DNA from: Bryopsis sp. KO-2023 | Lineage: Eukaryota > Chlorophyta > Ulvophyceae > Bryopsidales > Bryopsidaceae | Assembly (NCBI GenBank): GCA_030272585.1 | Contig: BSYQ01000009.1 | Location: 1,178,001-1,242,000, forward strand | Length of the DNA: 64,000 bases | Reading direction: 5' to 3' | In this document: piece after piece, positions 25,986 to 37,775 of the stretch | Layout of the letters: each line of letters opens with the position of its first letter | How positions within the stretch are numbered: the stretch's first letter is position 1 | Position numbers and translations under genes: made by a program | Notes under the pieces: generated by a model | What the model saw: the letters and a program-made list of their open reading frames with translations, nothing else | What the model was told of the DNA's origin: nothing | The model's database searches: none

Positions 25986-28635
25986 TCATTCTTGATTGCC
26001 CTCCTCCACATCTTTCGGCGCGCTTTGGTTCTTGAGACGATCCTCCAGAGCCTTGGCACCCCTCTCCCTGGCAAACACAATCCACCCTTGAAAATCACAA
26101 TAAAGTACTTGGTATTTTCATCCAAGTTCCATCTGTGGAAATAAAGAAACAGTCCAAAAGCAGCAAACCCATTCCCTGCTGCTCAAAAAACACTCAGCAT
26201 CTAAAACCACCAAATTCATCTGAAGTCCCCAACAAGATTCCCAAAAAGCAACAGTTTTAACGGAGGTTTTCCAGCAGCAATCGCCAACCCTCTGTGACAT
26301 GCACATCCCAATACGTTGAGGAGCTGAAATGAAGGCTCCACAAATCAATCCTTCCACCATTTTTCAACACAAAAACCAAAAGGTGTCTAAAAGTCACTCA
26401 CCGTCGTCTAGCAGCTTCGGCACCATCAGAGCCAGGCAATGGTTGACCTAGAATATGGCCCTCTCCTTCCGTTGCATTCCGTTTCGGAGTCAATCTAAAC
26501 AATTTGGCACAACCACCTGCCAAGGGGTCGACGAAACTCTGGAATTGCTCCGGGAAGAACGACGCAAAACTGAAATCGGCGCTGGGGTCCCCCCTGAGCT
26601 TGGTTTCTTCGTTGAACTGGAAATACCTCAAATAGAGCCAAGCTGCGTATGCCCCATACATTATGAAAGGCAAAGTTTTGACGGGGTCCATCAACAGGAA
26701 GCTTGGAATGGATAAAACCACGAAGAAGCTGCAAAGCCACTGCATGGAAAAGCCACCACCCCCAAAAAACAAAACTCAATAAAAATCACACGATCATTTT
26801 AATGAAAAAATAACATAGATGAAAAACACGACACCTCTTTTTGTTTTTCACCTTATGTTCTTATTTTGCCACTACCCTGCCAAGCTAATTCGAATTGGCA
26901 CGAAAGAAGAAGGTTTCCTTTTCTTTTCCTTCTTTCTTTCTTTTTTTTTTTGGGGGGGGGTGTATCATAAAAAAACTCAATTTGAAAGCACAAGATACTA
27001 AAGAAGAGATTGGCAAGTTTTCAGCCAATTTGGGTTGCCACAAACCTTGGCTTTGAATCGGAGCACCCCAAAAAGTGCAAGCTCTTGATCAGGCAACACT
27101 TGCTTCACAGCAACCAGCATGGCCGACAGTAATCCATGAAACCCATTGATTTGAGAATAACTGACACAAGCACAGCAACGCACCCCATCAAACAAAGTTA
27201 TCGGGAAAAAAAAAGAAAGGAAAAGAAACCCACAGAAGAGAACAGGAAAGGGAAAAAAATATCTCAGCTATGAATTGGACGGAACCATGCCGCTCATTAT
27301 CCTCAGAACAACTCGATCTCTCGATTAACATATCTAGTTTCTATTTTTCATTGTTTCTTTTAGGGTTTGGCTGAAAAGAGCCCTTGGTCGTTTATCCAAC
27401 GGGAAAAGTACTGCGCATGATCTTCAATAAACCATTTGAGCTTTCCTCAATTTCGCCATTCACAGGCGGATAGATAAGAAAAAGAAAAAAAAATATCGAA
27501 AGACACTCACAATCAAGGTCCATTTTGATGGCTTTTAGAGAAAGAAAAAGAACAAAAAAAAACATACATATCAGAAGGCACTTACAATCGAGGTCCATTT
27601 AAAGTGGAAAAGTATATTATGAACGAAGTTACGAAGGTGAGCGCTCCAGTGAAGGCACTGACGATGAACAGAAACATCAGCAAGCCCCTCCATCCATACA
27701 CCGGCTCCACCAGCTTCACTGTAAACAACAAGGCAATCGCGTCGAAACACAGCTGCAAGTGCCAAAACAACAACAACAAAGGGGTTCACCAATCAGCCTT
27801 GCTCCACCAATGTTTTTGATTTTATGTATTGGCCAAGGTTGGCAAGTGGGGGGATGCAGCTAGGGGCGGATTTTTCAAACTTGTCACTTCCTCCAATGCG
27901 TTCGGGGAAATGAAAGAAATTGAATAGGCTTGAAAGAAGATATGAAATTGAAGGTGTTTTTCACCACAGTAATATTGCCAGGCAATTGAACCAAAAAAAG
28001 TTGCTGACAAAACTGCTCAAAGTTTTCCTTCTCAACCATCTGTGATAAAGTGTTTTTTAATCCAAGGAACGGAAGTATCAGGGATTCTCATAGTTTTTCT
28101 TGTTTTTTTTGTTTTTCCCTTTTTTCTGTGACATGGAGGATTTGCCAAAATGAGCACAAAACATTACATTTATTCTTGGGAATGGGGGAACTGATTTTCA
28201 CACATTTGCTCTTGAGAAAACAATTTCCCCCCACCCCCGCCCCTTTTTTTTCTTTCGATATTTTTGTAGCATAGTTAGCTTGAAAAGTAATAATAAAGTA
28301 AATGAAAGTTGGGGAAAAAAAAAGAAGTTTTCACCTCGAGTGGGTTCGTGACGAAGAACGCTGACGTGACGATGTTCCAAACGAACGGGAAAGTCCTGAA
28401 AGGCAACCAACGCAACAATGTTTAGCAAATTTGCACAGATCCCTACGAAAGCGTCACCGTCCAGCAGTGATATCCCCCATCATCGCACGCACTTTCCAGG
28501 AACCAGCGCCAGAAACATCTTCGAGTCCGGAAATACGACCGACGCGGCGTATCCAGCGATCATGACGCCCACCAGCACTTTGGAGAGCGTCGAAAAACTT
28601 GATAGCGAAAACGAAGCTGAGGCCGGGGCGTCCAT
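25986..28635 (-). CDS. TMEM115: TMEM115 family Golgi membrane protein
   Basis: Six exons join in phase (28635-28493, 28395-28335, 27752-27586, 27160-27046, 26739-26402, 26067-25986), giving 301 residues from ATG to TGA. The protein is a multi-pass, rhomboid-fold-like membrane protein. Family landmarks appear in order: FPFVWNIVTSAFFVTNPLE, VKLVEPVYGWRGLLMF, INGFHGLLSAMLVAVKQ, YGAYAAWLYLRYFQ, the conserved RGDPSADFSFASFFPE block, and a C-terminal cytosolic tail with ARRRERGAKALEDRL. Animal TMEM115 is a Golgi protein linked to retrograde transport. Length and motifs are near complete, so the gene looks intact. It is transcribed divergently from the M16 gene, with starts 288 bases apart, and lies just upstream of CFAP47 on the same strand. 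Confidence 0.88.
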
Positions 28636-28922
28636 TGCAGCACAATCGCAAGAAGGAAATTCGGTCGATCTCGGAACGATCCCCCCCCGACCCCGATCGT
28701 CAAAAACTGTTTTCCGAGCGAGTAGCGCGGACGGTTTCTCCGTTTCGGGCTATCCTGCACCTCAAACCTGAAACCAGCCTTTGGACAACTTTCTCCAAAT
28801 AGAAATCATAAATCACGGTGCATGAATAAAGACGTCACTAAAAAAGACAAAATGGATCAAATCGTTCCTCGTTGAAAATATAAAAAGCCACGCTTTCTTT
28901 CAATCGATCAAGGTCACCCAGA
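28636..28922. promoter_or_regulatory. Shared divergent promoter region
   Basis: The 287 bases between the proposed starts of TMEM115 (minus) and the M16 gene (plus) must hold both promoters if both start choices are right. No TATA-like element stands out. Confidence 0.35.
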
Positions 28923-31900
28923 ATGACGGGTTGGCCGCGAGCGACCACGGCCGTCGCAGCCCAAAACAACGCAAAGCTGTGCAAACATGTGTCCAAGAGA
29001 CGAATTCTTTCTGGAAACAAGCACCTGGAGGGAGGGGACTCCAGATCAAATTCAGGCTTCGATTGGGGTAATGAAAGTGCTATGCTTGGATATGTATCAA
29101 GATAAAATGCATGTTGTGTGAAAGCCGAAAAACTTCTTCTCTGATCGTAATGTTCAAGATGCAGACTCACAAATTGAATCAGGGGGGCTGCCCGTCGTTT
29201 ATTTATTTTTCATGAGGTGGCTGTAAGAATCAATATTAGCCGCTCTCAACATGCAAAAATAATGTAGTTTTTGGCCAAAAGAATGTCTGCTGGGGATGCG
29301 TATAAAAACCATATCTGTATGAAAAAAACAAACTGACAACCGTATTTCAATTCCAAGGAAACTGTTTGATTGAACAAAAGATTAATGTCCGAAACAAACA
29401 AAATCCGAAGCCTTTTGCAACCATGTTTCAGGACGCTCTGTCAGGCAAAAAATGATTGCTGCTTCTCTTGGAATCGGTTTGTTGATGGGGCCCGGGGTGG
29501 AAGCTTCTTCTTCGCTGGAATTATTTGACGGTCAAAACTGCGACAGCGGTGCCATGTGCCAAGAGAGAGCAAATCCAAAAAAGCCGACCAACCCATACGG
29601 ACTGGAATTCCCTCCACTGCCCGATCTGCAACTCCCGAAGTACGAGCAGGTGGCGAGTGCATGCCAAATGTAGACTTCGATGGCTTTTTGAACAAACGGA
29701 CACAAAAAACCTTCCAATCATGTGGATTTTTTTTGGTCTGTCAATAATTGTTGGGGTTATTTTCTGCAAGCTGATTGGTGATATGTGTGTGTGGGGGGGG
29801 GGGTCAGTTTGTCTTGAAAAATGGAATGAAGGTATTTTTGCTGGAAGACAAGGAAGTCCCAACGGTTCGAGGGAAAATAATCATGAAGGGTGGTGGATAT
29901 ATGGATCCCGATGACAAGGTGAAAAAAAGTATATGATTTGTTCAATTTTTTTCCCAAAAATGATCACCTCCGTGGGCTTATCTGCCTGTTTGGCATTTTG
30001 TCAAATTACCGGGAAATGGCGAGAAAAATTTAATCTTGTGCATGCTGGAGGTCTGCAGTTCGAATCCTGGTTGGGGGATTTGTGATTGGCCTGGTCCACT
30101 TGATGGGCTGTATACAAATCCTCCAAGCTGTCATCATAATTTGTTTTCTTGAAATGCAACGAATTGATGTTGAAAGCATCAGGTATGCCTATGACCGCGC
30201 AATCCACCAATTTTTTCTGTTTATGAAATCATCGATCAAATTTTTTTGGGGGGGAGGACAGGTTGGACTGGCCCAGATATCTGCGGCAGCTCAGAAGGGA
30301 GGGGGCTCCGTCAGTCATCCGGGCACCGAAATCGATGACAGACTGGATGAGCTCTCTGCAGTGATCAACGGTGGCTCCAGCCCTCTAGCAATCAGCATGG
30401 GTTTTGAATGCTTGAAGGAAGACACACCAGAAGTATTGAACCTCTTTGCCGACGTAATCAGGTTAGCAACAGGAATCTTTACTCGAAAAAGGCAAATGCT
30501 CACGCCCTCCATCTAATCTGAGATGAAAACTTCTGGAAATGGACCAAACAACTCATGCTCCATAGGAAATTCATGACTGGGCGTGTGTTTTGTCTGGTTA
30601 CAGAGGACCTGGTGTGGATTACATTGAGAATGACTGATGTTTTGTGCATCCTGTTGGCAAGTTAGGAATCCGGGCATCCCAGAAGACAAGGTGGCTCTCT
30701 ACCGGTCCCAGCTCCTTGAAGGAATCAAGCACAGAAACGACAGCAATGCCTTGGTGGCCAGAAGGTCAGCCTATCACCATGAAAATATGCGTAAAAGATA
30801 CATAAATATATGTATGTATGTTTCTTCGTCCGTTTCGTTTTGGGCAATATGAAAGCAACATACTCGTTCTCTTTGTTCAATGTTGGGAGGAGGGGCTTGA
30901 AGTTATGAGGGGGGTAAGAACAAATGATTGTTTTTAAATTGCCGCTTTGGGGATTTTAGTCATCAGGGCGTTCATCTGGGGTCCTGGGTTCAATTCCCCG
31001 CAGGCACAAGTTCCCCTTGAATTCTGTCCCGGCCAATTTATAAGTATTGAGATAGACACCTCAGAAAACCTCGATTGTGGAGCAGGGCAAGCATCAAATA
31101 AACGATAAGAACAGATATGACATGGAGCAGATGGATTTTTTCTACCGATTGATTGAGGCTGGGACGTGAAATGTTTCACTTTGATTTTGGTAACAGGACT
31201 TTGGAAGAGGTGATATACGGACCCACCAGTATCTATGCCAGACGCCCGACCAAAGCTCAAGTTTCCAAGCTGGGGAGGGATGAGGTGGTTGATTTCCTGA
31301 AATCCAGAGAACGTGAGTTCGTTTGAAATCAACAAAACGCTACCTTTGCACTGGTTGGCTTTTTTAGAATTTTATTCCTAGGAGCGCTGACTTCATCAAG
31401 ATCTTATTGGCACACGAACAATAATGGTAGAAATTGTTGATCCTGATTTCGATTGCATAGGTCCGGATGCTGCCGTCCTGGGCATAGTCGGCGATTTTTC
31501 CACGCCAGCCATGAAAAAGCTGATCACAGAGAATTTTGGAGATTGGAGGCCAGCCCCTGGTGAACCTTCGGAGCCTTTGGATGTCCCGAAATCTGACATC
31601 CCGAATCAGTTCCACAGGGGTTGGGTGTTCATGGTTCAAGACGCCACCGCCAAGCAAGCCAGCGTGGCCATTGCAGAAATTGGGGTTTCCCTCACTGATG
31701 AAAATGTTGCATCATTGGATGTTTTATCAGGTCTATTCAATTCATATGGAGGCAGGCTGTTCGATGAGGTCGGTTGAATTTTTGAATCCACGAAAAGAAG
31801 GCCAGATAGTTTTGCATCATCTGTTGAGTTTTGATTTTGTCCCCATGTGATTTGATGGGCGGCGGCTTCGCTCAACCAGCGATCAAGAACCCCACCCCCC

Positions 31901-32575
31901 AAGCAAACAACATAAATAACATTAATCAACAATAGCACAGGGGACCTCCTTTTCTAGATGGATTTCAGAGTCATGTGCATCGATCCTTTCACCAATGTAT
32001 GTGCTTTCTGCTTCCGACAGATTCGTTCGAAAGGTGGTTTAGCCTATTCGGTGTCCGGCGGCTGGGAAACCCCCACTGATCATCCAGGGCTCTTCATCCT
32101 CCAGGGCTCCACTACAATGCCGGTCGAATTCGTGAAAAAAGCCACGCAAGAACTGAAAAGAGCGACGGTGGAGGCTCCGTCTCAATCCGAAGTAGAGAAA
32201 GCCAAGGCGGGTGCCATCAACTCGTTCGTTTTCAATTTTGCCTCCACAGGGGCTCAATTGAACCGGTCCATGACTTTCGACATCCTGGGTTTACCACAGG
32301 TATGTGCTGAAACGGTCAGTTTTCTCTTCAAGTTTGAAATAAATGACTGGAGAGTTTCCATCCGATCTAAACCAGTGATTGTGAATGGGGTGCAGGACTA
32401 TCTTTTTCAGTACAAGTCTAGGGTGGAGGGGGTTACCACAGAGGATGTGCTGCAAGCAGCGGCCAAGCATCTTCACCCTGGTAACCAAGTAATGGTGGTT
32501 GCTGGAGATGTCGTGCAGTTCAGGAAGGGGTTTGAAGACCTCGGGTTTCATGTCGTATTGTATGAGCCAGTTTGA
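28923..32575 (+). CDS. M16 family protein, HxxEH lost, likely thylakoid-lumen targeted
   Basis: Nine exons join in phase: 28923-29067 (least certain), 29432-29649, 29808-29918, 30262-30461, 30666-30764, 31197-31312, 31461-31768, 32021-32299 and 32396-32575; about 551 residues. The body is an insulinase/processing-peptidase fold: FVLKNGMKVFLLEDKEVP, then GLAQISAAAQKGGG where active members have HxxEH, AVLGIVGDF, an IRSKGGLAYSVSGGW block and a second half ending LHPGNQVMVVAGD. The zinc motif is absent, so it is probably not an active protease. The block around PGTEIDDRLDEL and the VIRNP-x-IPEDK junction resemble cyanobacterial M16 proteins that also lack HxxEH and act beside an active partner. 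The leader is basic and Ser/Thr-rich, then has an RSVRQK plus hydrophobic MIAASLGIGLLMGPGVEA segment, a plausible bipartite lumen signal (inference). Confidence 0.8.
30020..30200 (+). repeat. tRNA-derived SINE-like sequence (intron of M16 gene)
   Basis: The sequence gcagttcgaatcctggttgg contains a tRNA-type B box (GTTCGAATCC), preceded by a weak A-box-like tggcgagaaa about 38 bases upstream. A tRNA-unrelated tail follows. No full cloverleaf can be folded by eye, so this is a SINE or decayed tRNA rather than a tRNA gene. Confidence 0.35.
30940..31110 (+). repeat. Second tRNA-derived SINE-like sequence (intron of M16 gene)
   Basis: The stretch tgggttcaattccccgc has a B-box match (GGTTCAATTCC) with an upstream A-box-like tagtcatcagg. 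It ends in a tail containing aagcatcaaataa, loosely like the tail of the copy near 30180 (aagcatcagg). Evidence is limited to these short matches. Confidence 0.35.
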
Positions 32576-33633
32576 ACAAGAGACGTTGAACCCACAGCAG
32601 AGGCAAGCATCCAAATGCCCCACTCAACCAATCATGGATTGGTGTGTGCACATGCTCAAAATCGAAACAGATTTTTTTTAGGAAAACTGGGGAAGAGAAG
32701 GATGGTGATATCACTTTTTGTGGTTTCAGTTTTGGGATTTTTTGGAGGTTACTTGTTGGGGGAAGTTTTCTTGATTCTGGCAGTGGTGGTGACCCCGAAT
32801 GATTGACTGGTGAAAACCTTGCAGGATATTAACAATCCGATGATGTAATCAAGCCATTGGACCATGCATTTGTGTTGTAAATCTCTGAACTTACCTTCCC
32901 AAGACCTAGATGTATATAGGATATATACATGAGCAGATGATCAGAATTGGGACCTTCCCATCAGTCAATCTCCATGATTGGCACACGCAAGCACCAAATA
33001 TCATGGGAAAAAGGCACTTCACAAATTATATGTGTCAGTCAATCCATCAGAAACAGGGTGGAATGAAAACAAAAAGCATTGTTCAGAAGACCATTCCTCT
33101 GCTTTGCATTACAAGGATCCACTGTTCGAATCGAAGCACCAACAGAAACCCTCTCTTGTGATTTTTTTTTGAACTCAATTATCATCCCACCTAAAACCAC
33201 CACCACCATTCCTGCTTGTGCAGCTCTTGCAGTAAACCTCTGACACAAAATAACCCACTCATAATGCTTGGAAAAGATTTAAAAAAAAACTCTGGTAAAA
33301 ATTCGAATGAAGCCCCCACCCATCCTGGAGCAGAAAACTCAGGAGGGGTCAAACCGATGTTCGTACCAATTGTAAAAAAAAAGACCTCAACCCACCCCCC
33401 GCCTTTCAGAAACATACAAAAATAAAACACCTTGATTTCCTTGGTAAACCCAAGATTCAATCTCCTTTTCAGATAGAAAAGGGTGCCCTTTCATCTTAAT
33501 TCATATCGCATTTTTTTTTAAGCCTTCAGTGCAAGATTTTGAATGTTTCTTTTTTTTTTTTCAAATCTTGCAGATAAAGTGACCTTGCTGCTTTAGTTTT
33601 TTCTAAAACGAAAAGTCGACCGGTTGGAAAACC
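32576..33633. other. Intergenic region between convergent genes
   Basis: I see no gene here. It should hold the 3' UTRs of the M16 gene and the four-helix membrane protein. Short A/T runs occur near 33280, 33510 and 33550. Confidence 0.45.
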
Positions 33634-34179
33634 TCACGCCTGATCCACGAGAGTTTCTTGCACGTCAGGGGCAGCGGGGTCGTCGATGGCGCTGCTCAAG
33701 CAAAACATCGCTCCAAAAAAGATCATATACCCGAGGGCAGCGATGTAGCCAAACGAAAACGTCGCAATGAACATCTTCGTGTGCTTGGGATCCCAGTCGA
33801 GCTCCGTCTCGCCTTCGAAGCCCTCGACATCGCTCTTGTAGCCCGTCATCATCAACGAAGACAGCAACAGCAACAGGGAAAGATTCGCAGCCGACGAGGT
33901 GAGGAATCCGTAGGTAAAACCCGCTCTGGATCTTCCCATAGTCTTGAACAGCAAAAGCAGAAACGACCAGACGCCGAAGACCAGCACCAAAAACGTGCAA
34001 ATCGCCGTGGCCACCACGATAGTCAGATTCTCGGACTTGTTGTTCTCGAGCTTCTTGTACGCACGCCAGACTTCGCTGAAAGTCGCCAGGTTCAGCGCGC
34101 AGTAAACCAAACCAATCACATTCACTGGAAACCAGACGGTCCACAGCTTCCCACGCGCACTGTTCTCGCCGCAGCACAT
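33634..34179 (-). CDS. Four-helix membrane protein of unknown family
   Basis: A single-exon frame of 181 residues starts MCCGENSARGKLWTVWF. Four hydrophobic segments are visible: about residues 12-33 (WFPVNVIGLVYCALNLATF), 53-82 (IVVATAICTFLVLVFGVWSF), 90-110 (GFLTSSAANLSLLLLLSSLM) and 138-165 (MFIATFSFGYIAALGYMIFF). An acidic loop between helices 3 and 4 (EGFEGETELDWDPKH) and an acidic tail (SSAIDDPAAPDVQETL) complete it. The layout is tetraspan-like (MARVEL/tetraspanin style), but the tetraspanin CCG loop motif is not present, and the early CCGE is at the N-terminus. GC-rich codon use and absence of introns differ from its neighbours. Function unknown. Confidence 0.72.
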   Translation of the reverse strand: MCCGENSARGKLWTVWFPVNVIGLVYCALNLATFSEVWRAYKKLENNKSENLTIVVATAICTFLVLVFGVWSFLLLLFKTMGRSRAGFTYGFLTSSAANLSLLLLLSSLMMTGYKSDVEGFEGETELDWDPKHTKMFIATFSFGYIAALGYMIFFGAMFCLSSAIDDPAAPDVQETLVDQA

Positions 34180-35728
34180 CTTGAAACTGGGTCGTCGAAC
34201 GCGGTCGTGGAGTGTTCACAATATCGAGTTAAGCGGACGGAAGCAGAGAACGTCCCGTCGCCACCGACGGCTTTATACAATTCTGCTTCGGCACCAGGCG
34301 TAATCGTGACTGACAGACACACATGTCAGCTGTCGAACCCTCTCTGGGCGGCTGAGCGCGGCACAGCGGAGGCCTGTTTTAGAATGTTCACCAATCTGTC
34401 GGTCGTGTCAAGTCCAAAAGCTTGGGCGGCAAAACTCGCACGCGCGCGCGCGCTGCCATACAGTGCGGCGACGTCCACTGCCAAAGCGCCCTGTGCGAGA
34501 CTGATGCCGACCCATGTCTGAACACTGGTTTGATCATTGCTTCATGTAAATTCATGAACAGGGATCTATCTTTCTTTCTTCCTTTCTTTCTTTGTGTAGG
34601 GTCTGGTTCCACCCCTTATGGCTGCAAGTAGAATCTGCTTCGTTGACGACCCATTAGTGCCTCAAATCCTGAGCAGTGCCTGATTTTGGCAGCACATGGC
34701 GGGCGCAAATTTTACTGCTGAGGACTCGACTACACAATTGCAGCCAGTCGTGTCGATATTTCTCATTGTTGTTTGCCTCTCTGGGTATTGCCGGCATGTT
34801 TAGGCATCACACTTCTCACTAAGCATCACTACATTGTACTGCTGTCTGACTAGCATTACACGTATAATTCACAGTGTCAATTAGCTGCTTTCAACTGGAG
34901 ATGAAAGAATGCTTTGGTCAAACTCTTATTCTGTTCCTTGAACTGGGAAGTCCAGTGGCTGAGCACTACATTGGATGATTTTGATGGTGCTGATGGTGAA
35001 AATGCTTTCGGTTGAATCTATGTGAGCAATGAACTGTTGCAGCCAGTGTTACGAATTTTGAATTATCTTGTTGTAGCCATGATGCAGGCCAGATGTTGGA
35101 TTTTTGATAATTTTCACAAAACCACCCTCATTGTGGCCACCACAAGATTTATTTCCCCATGAGTTGAAAACAGAACATGAGCACCACCACGAGCAAGCCG
35201 GTATTCCCGAAGAGGGGAGGGAGGAAAACTTTTTGATTTTTTTTTCTTAGTCTGCAGTTGCCCTGGTTTGATGAAATTGTGCACCCCATCTTCCAGCCAA
35301 TGGCTAAACAAGATCAAATTCACTCCCCAGTTTTAAAAACTGTCTCCATCACAAGCCACAGGTTATGCGGTAAAAAAACAGACCCCTTACATTTTTGAGA
35401 AGCTAGAAATTACTGATCACAAACAGCTCCCAAATATTTCTCTCAATCCATTGGAAGTCAACTTATTCCAAGCAGAAATGCTTGCATTTATTCGTATTCA
35501 TGCCAAATTCAGAAGAAGATGAAGAAAAAAAAAAATCTTCTAGTTTAACAGCCTAGAAATTATTCCTCAGTTTTCGGCTTAGTGCTGGTATCTTACCAGG
35601 CTAAAACCAAGCGAGTGAAAAAAAAAAAACGCCTTTTATTCCACATCTTGAAGTCGATGCGACGTTCATGCTCATAAATTCCCAAAAGGATATATTATTT
35701 GCTTCTGTTCTCTTTCGGCTTTTTCAAT
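34180..35728. other. Intergenic region, no supported gene
   Basis: It includes a short alternating purine-pyrimidine tract (cgcacgcgcgcgcgcg) near 34437-34453, close to the start of the membrane-protein gene. Open frames here are short and unsupported. Confidence 0.4.
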
Positions 35729-37675
35729 TTAGGGGTCTAAAGTTTGCACGCTGAACTGATTGGACACTCCTGCACCCTTGAGTCCAACAGAGAGAGTTCT
35801 CAGTGTCGTTTCGGCGGTTGCTTGATCTGGCCTAGAATCCAGAGTCACCCTGTTTTCTGCCAGGGCTACACCCTTTCCATGATTGAAAAAGAAACCATTC
35901 TGACTGCTGCCGGTGGACTGGCTCAGTCCCCCATCACCTTCAAACAAGCAAAAAAAAAGGATAAGAAAATAACCACATTGGCAAATTTCATTTAATTAGT
36001 CATTGTTGCACTGTTCCACAGAATCATGTAGGATTTCTGTGGATGAATCTGTGGATATGCTTGCTATGAAAATATCTCTACATGAAGGCTACAAACTAAG
36101 CTTGCTATTTTGAAACTGTTTTTTTTTGCCGTCCTCTTTGACACTAAGGGGCAACCCCACCCCCTTCAATGTCAAAACCATGCTAACAAAACTGAATTCA
36201 GAATAGTGTTGCTTTTCTAGGAGCAAGCATCCTCATTTTGTGTTGTTTTTATTGAACACCATGTTACCTGGAATAACTTCTGTGGCACCGTTGACAGAGG
36301 TCTGACCACTGCCCCCACCCTCACTTCTTCCCGAAAGGGACTCCCTGCCATACACTCTGGCAGCCCCTCCGTTTAGTTTTGTTGTGAAAGTCTCGCCATA
36401 ACCCACATTCGCTGCGGAACCCTTTTCCCCAACCTGGACGATTCCGGTCCCACTGATGAATCCAGAAGCCAAGGGAGTTCCAGGAGTTCCAATCACTGCC
36501 AGAAACAGAAGTTTACCCTTGTATGAATGTCATGTACTAGGTTTAAGAAGATGAAAAGACAATTTTGAAGGAAGGGAAAAACAAGTTTTGATTGACCGAA
36601 ATTCTGGGGAAATTAACTTAGATCACTCCAGATGAGTATGTGAATGAGCGTGTCAGAACGTATTTTTCACTAAGGGACTCTATGGTTGCTGGGTTGCTTC
36701 AAAGAGGTTGTAAATCTGTCACCAATTTCTAAAAATGCTTCCACTATCTTCCAGAGTTTAACGTGAAATATATGACACAGCTCCAATTAGCAAGGAGGAG
36801 CAGGTGGACGATCTCGATTGGGCAATTTGTTATCTTAAACTCTTCCAACAGCATTCTAATGTTACCTGGGAGGGCAACAGTCAGAGGGGTGTTGGGTGAA
36901 TCACCAGCAGGCTGGCCAGTGGGTGTCGGCCCCTGAGTCCCGGTGCTGGGGGGTGGAGGGAAAGGCAGGCACCTGTGTAACACCAATTCCTTGCTTGAAT
37001 TGAATCATTTGGGAGGAACCAGATGCCACTGACATTGGGTGATCCCGATGGAAAATTATTTCAGTGGCGAATTCTGGATTCTCCTGCACAGAAAACACGA
37101 GCGGACCTGGAGGCTTACCTGCCCTCTTGGCAACGGAGGCCAAACTGGCAGCGATTCTGAACGATATTGTTTGTGCAGCAACCATCGCCGTTGCTCCCGC
37201 AAGTACCAGGTTGGAAACAACTGGAGGAAGTCGCCACAGACGGTGACGAAAGTCAGGTACAGGATTCAATCCAAAAGGAGGATGCGCAGGAGATGTTTTA
37301 AAAGCGGGATCAATAGGAGAGTCGAGAGAACGCTTACCCTCCACCCACGCAGGTGAAACCGGTTTTGCAACTCCCGTCGCTGCAACAAGCCTTGCCGCAA
37401 CCTGCAAGTATACAACAGCAGACTTCACTATTTTCCGAGCGTTCGAAACAAGATTGTCAAGAAATCACTATTGACCCCAGCTTTCGACTGCGTCGTTCGA
37501 GCGTTCACTGCAGCAGAGTGCGTCTATAGTCGAGGGGGTAGCATTCAAGCAGGACACTGAAAATCCTGCACATGGAAACAAAAAAAGGAAACTGGCAGGA
37601 AGTCTATGTCGCACCTCCAGCGGCCACAAAAGGAATGGCAAGGACAAGAAAGAGAGCGCTCGCAAAAAGCTTCAT
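35729..37675 (-). CDS. Secreted protein with two Cys-rich modules and Gly/Ser-rich tail
   Basis: Six exons join in phase (37675-37615, 37401-37338, 37220-37119, 36972-36866, 36495-36268, 35937-35729), 256 residues. Exon 1 is a clean signal peptide (MKLFASALFLVLAIPFVAAG). Exon 2 encodes a short knot-like module (GCGKACCSDGSCKTGFTCVG) and exon 3 a longer one of similar spacing (CFQPGTCG, then DGCCTNN, RCQFGLRC), each ending near a Gly; they look like diverged repeats with C-x3/5-CC-x-C-x5-C spacing. Exon 4 is a Pro/Thr linker. The last two exons encode a Cys-free Gly/Ser/Thr-rich region (VGEKGSAANVGYGETF, LSVGLKGAGVSNQFSV). The family is not recognised; the Cys modules recall granulin-half or knottin spacing only loosely. 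An extracellular role is likely. Confidence 0.7.
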
Positions 37676-37775
37676 CGTTTCGACTTCGAGAGTAACGGCG
37701 AGGCTGGAAGTGTTTCTGTCCAGGGCAATCGATCAAGGTTGGATGGTTGAACTCGCGATTTGTCGTGTTAGTAGC

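Noticed and set aside
28418..28771. Plus-strand 117-codon frame
   Set aside because: It is antisense to exon 1 of TMEM115, which is supported by family motifs and splice phase.
37530..37565. Hairpin resembling a tRNA-Phe anticodon arm (gcagga...tcctgc with ctgaaaa)
   Set aside because: The bases next to the loop do not pair as a five-base anticodon stem, and no D or T arm is visible.
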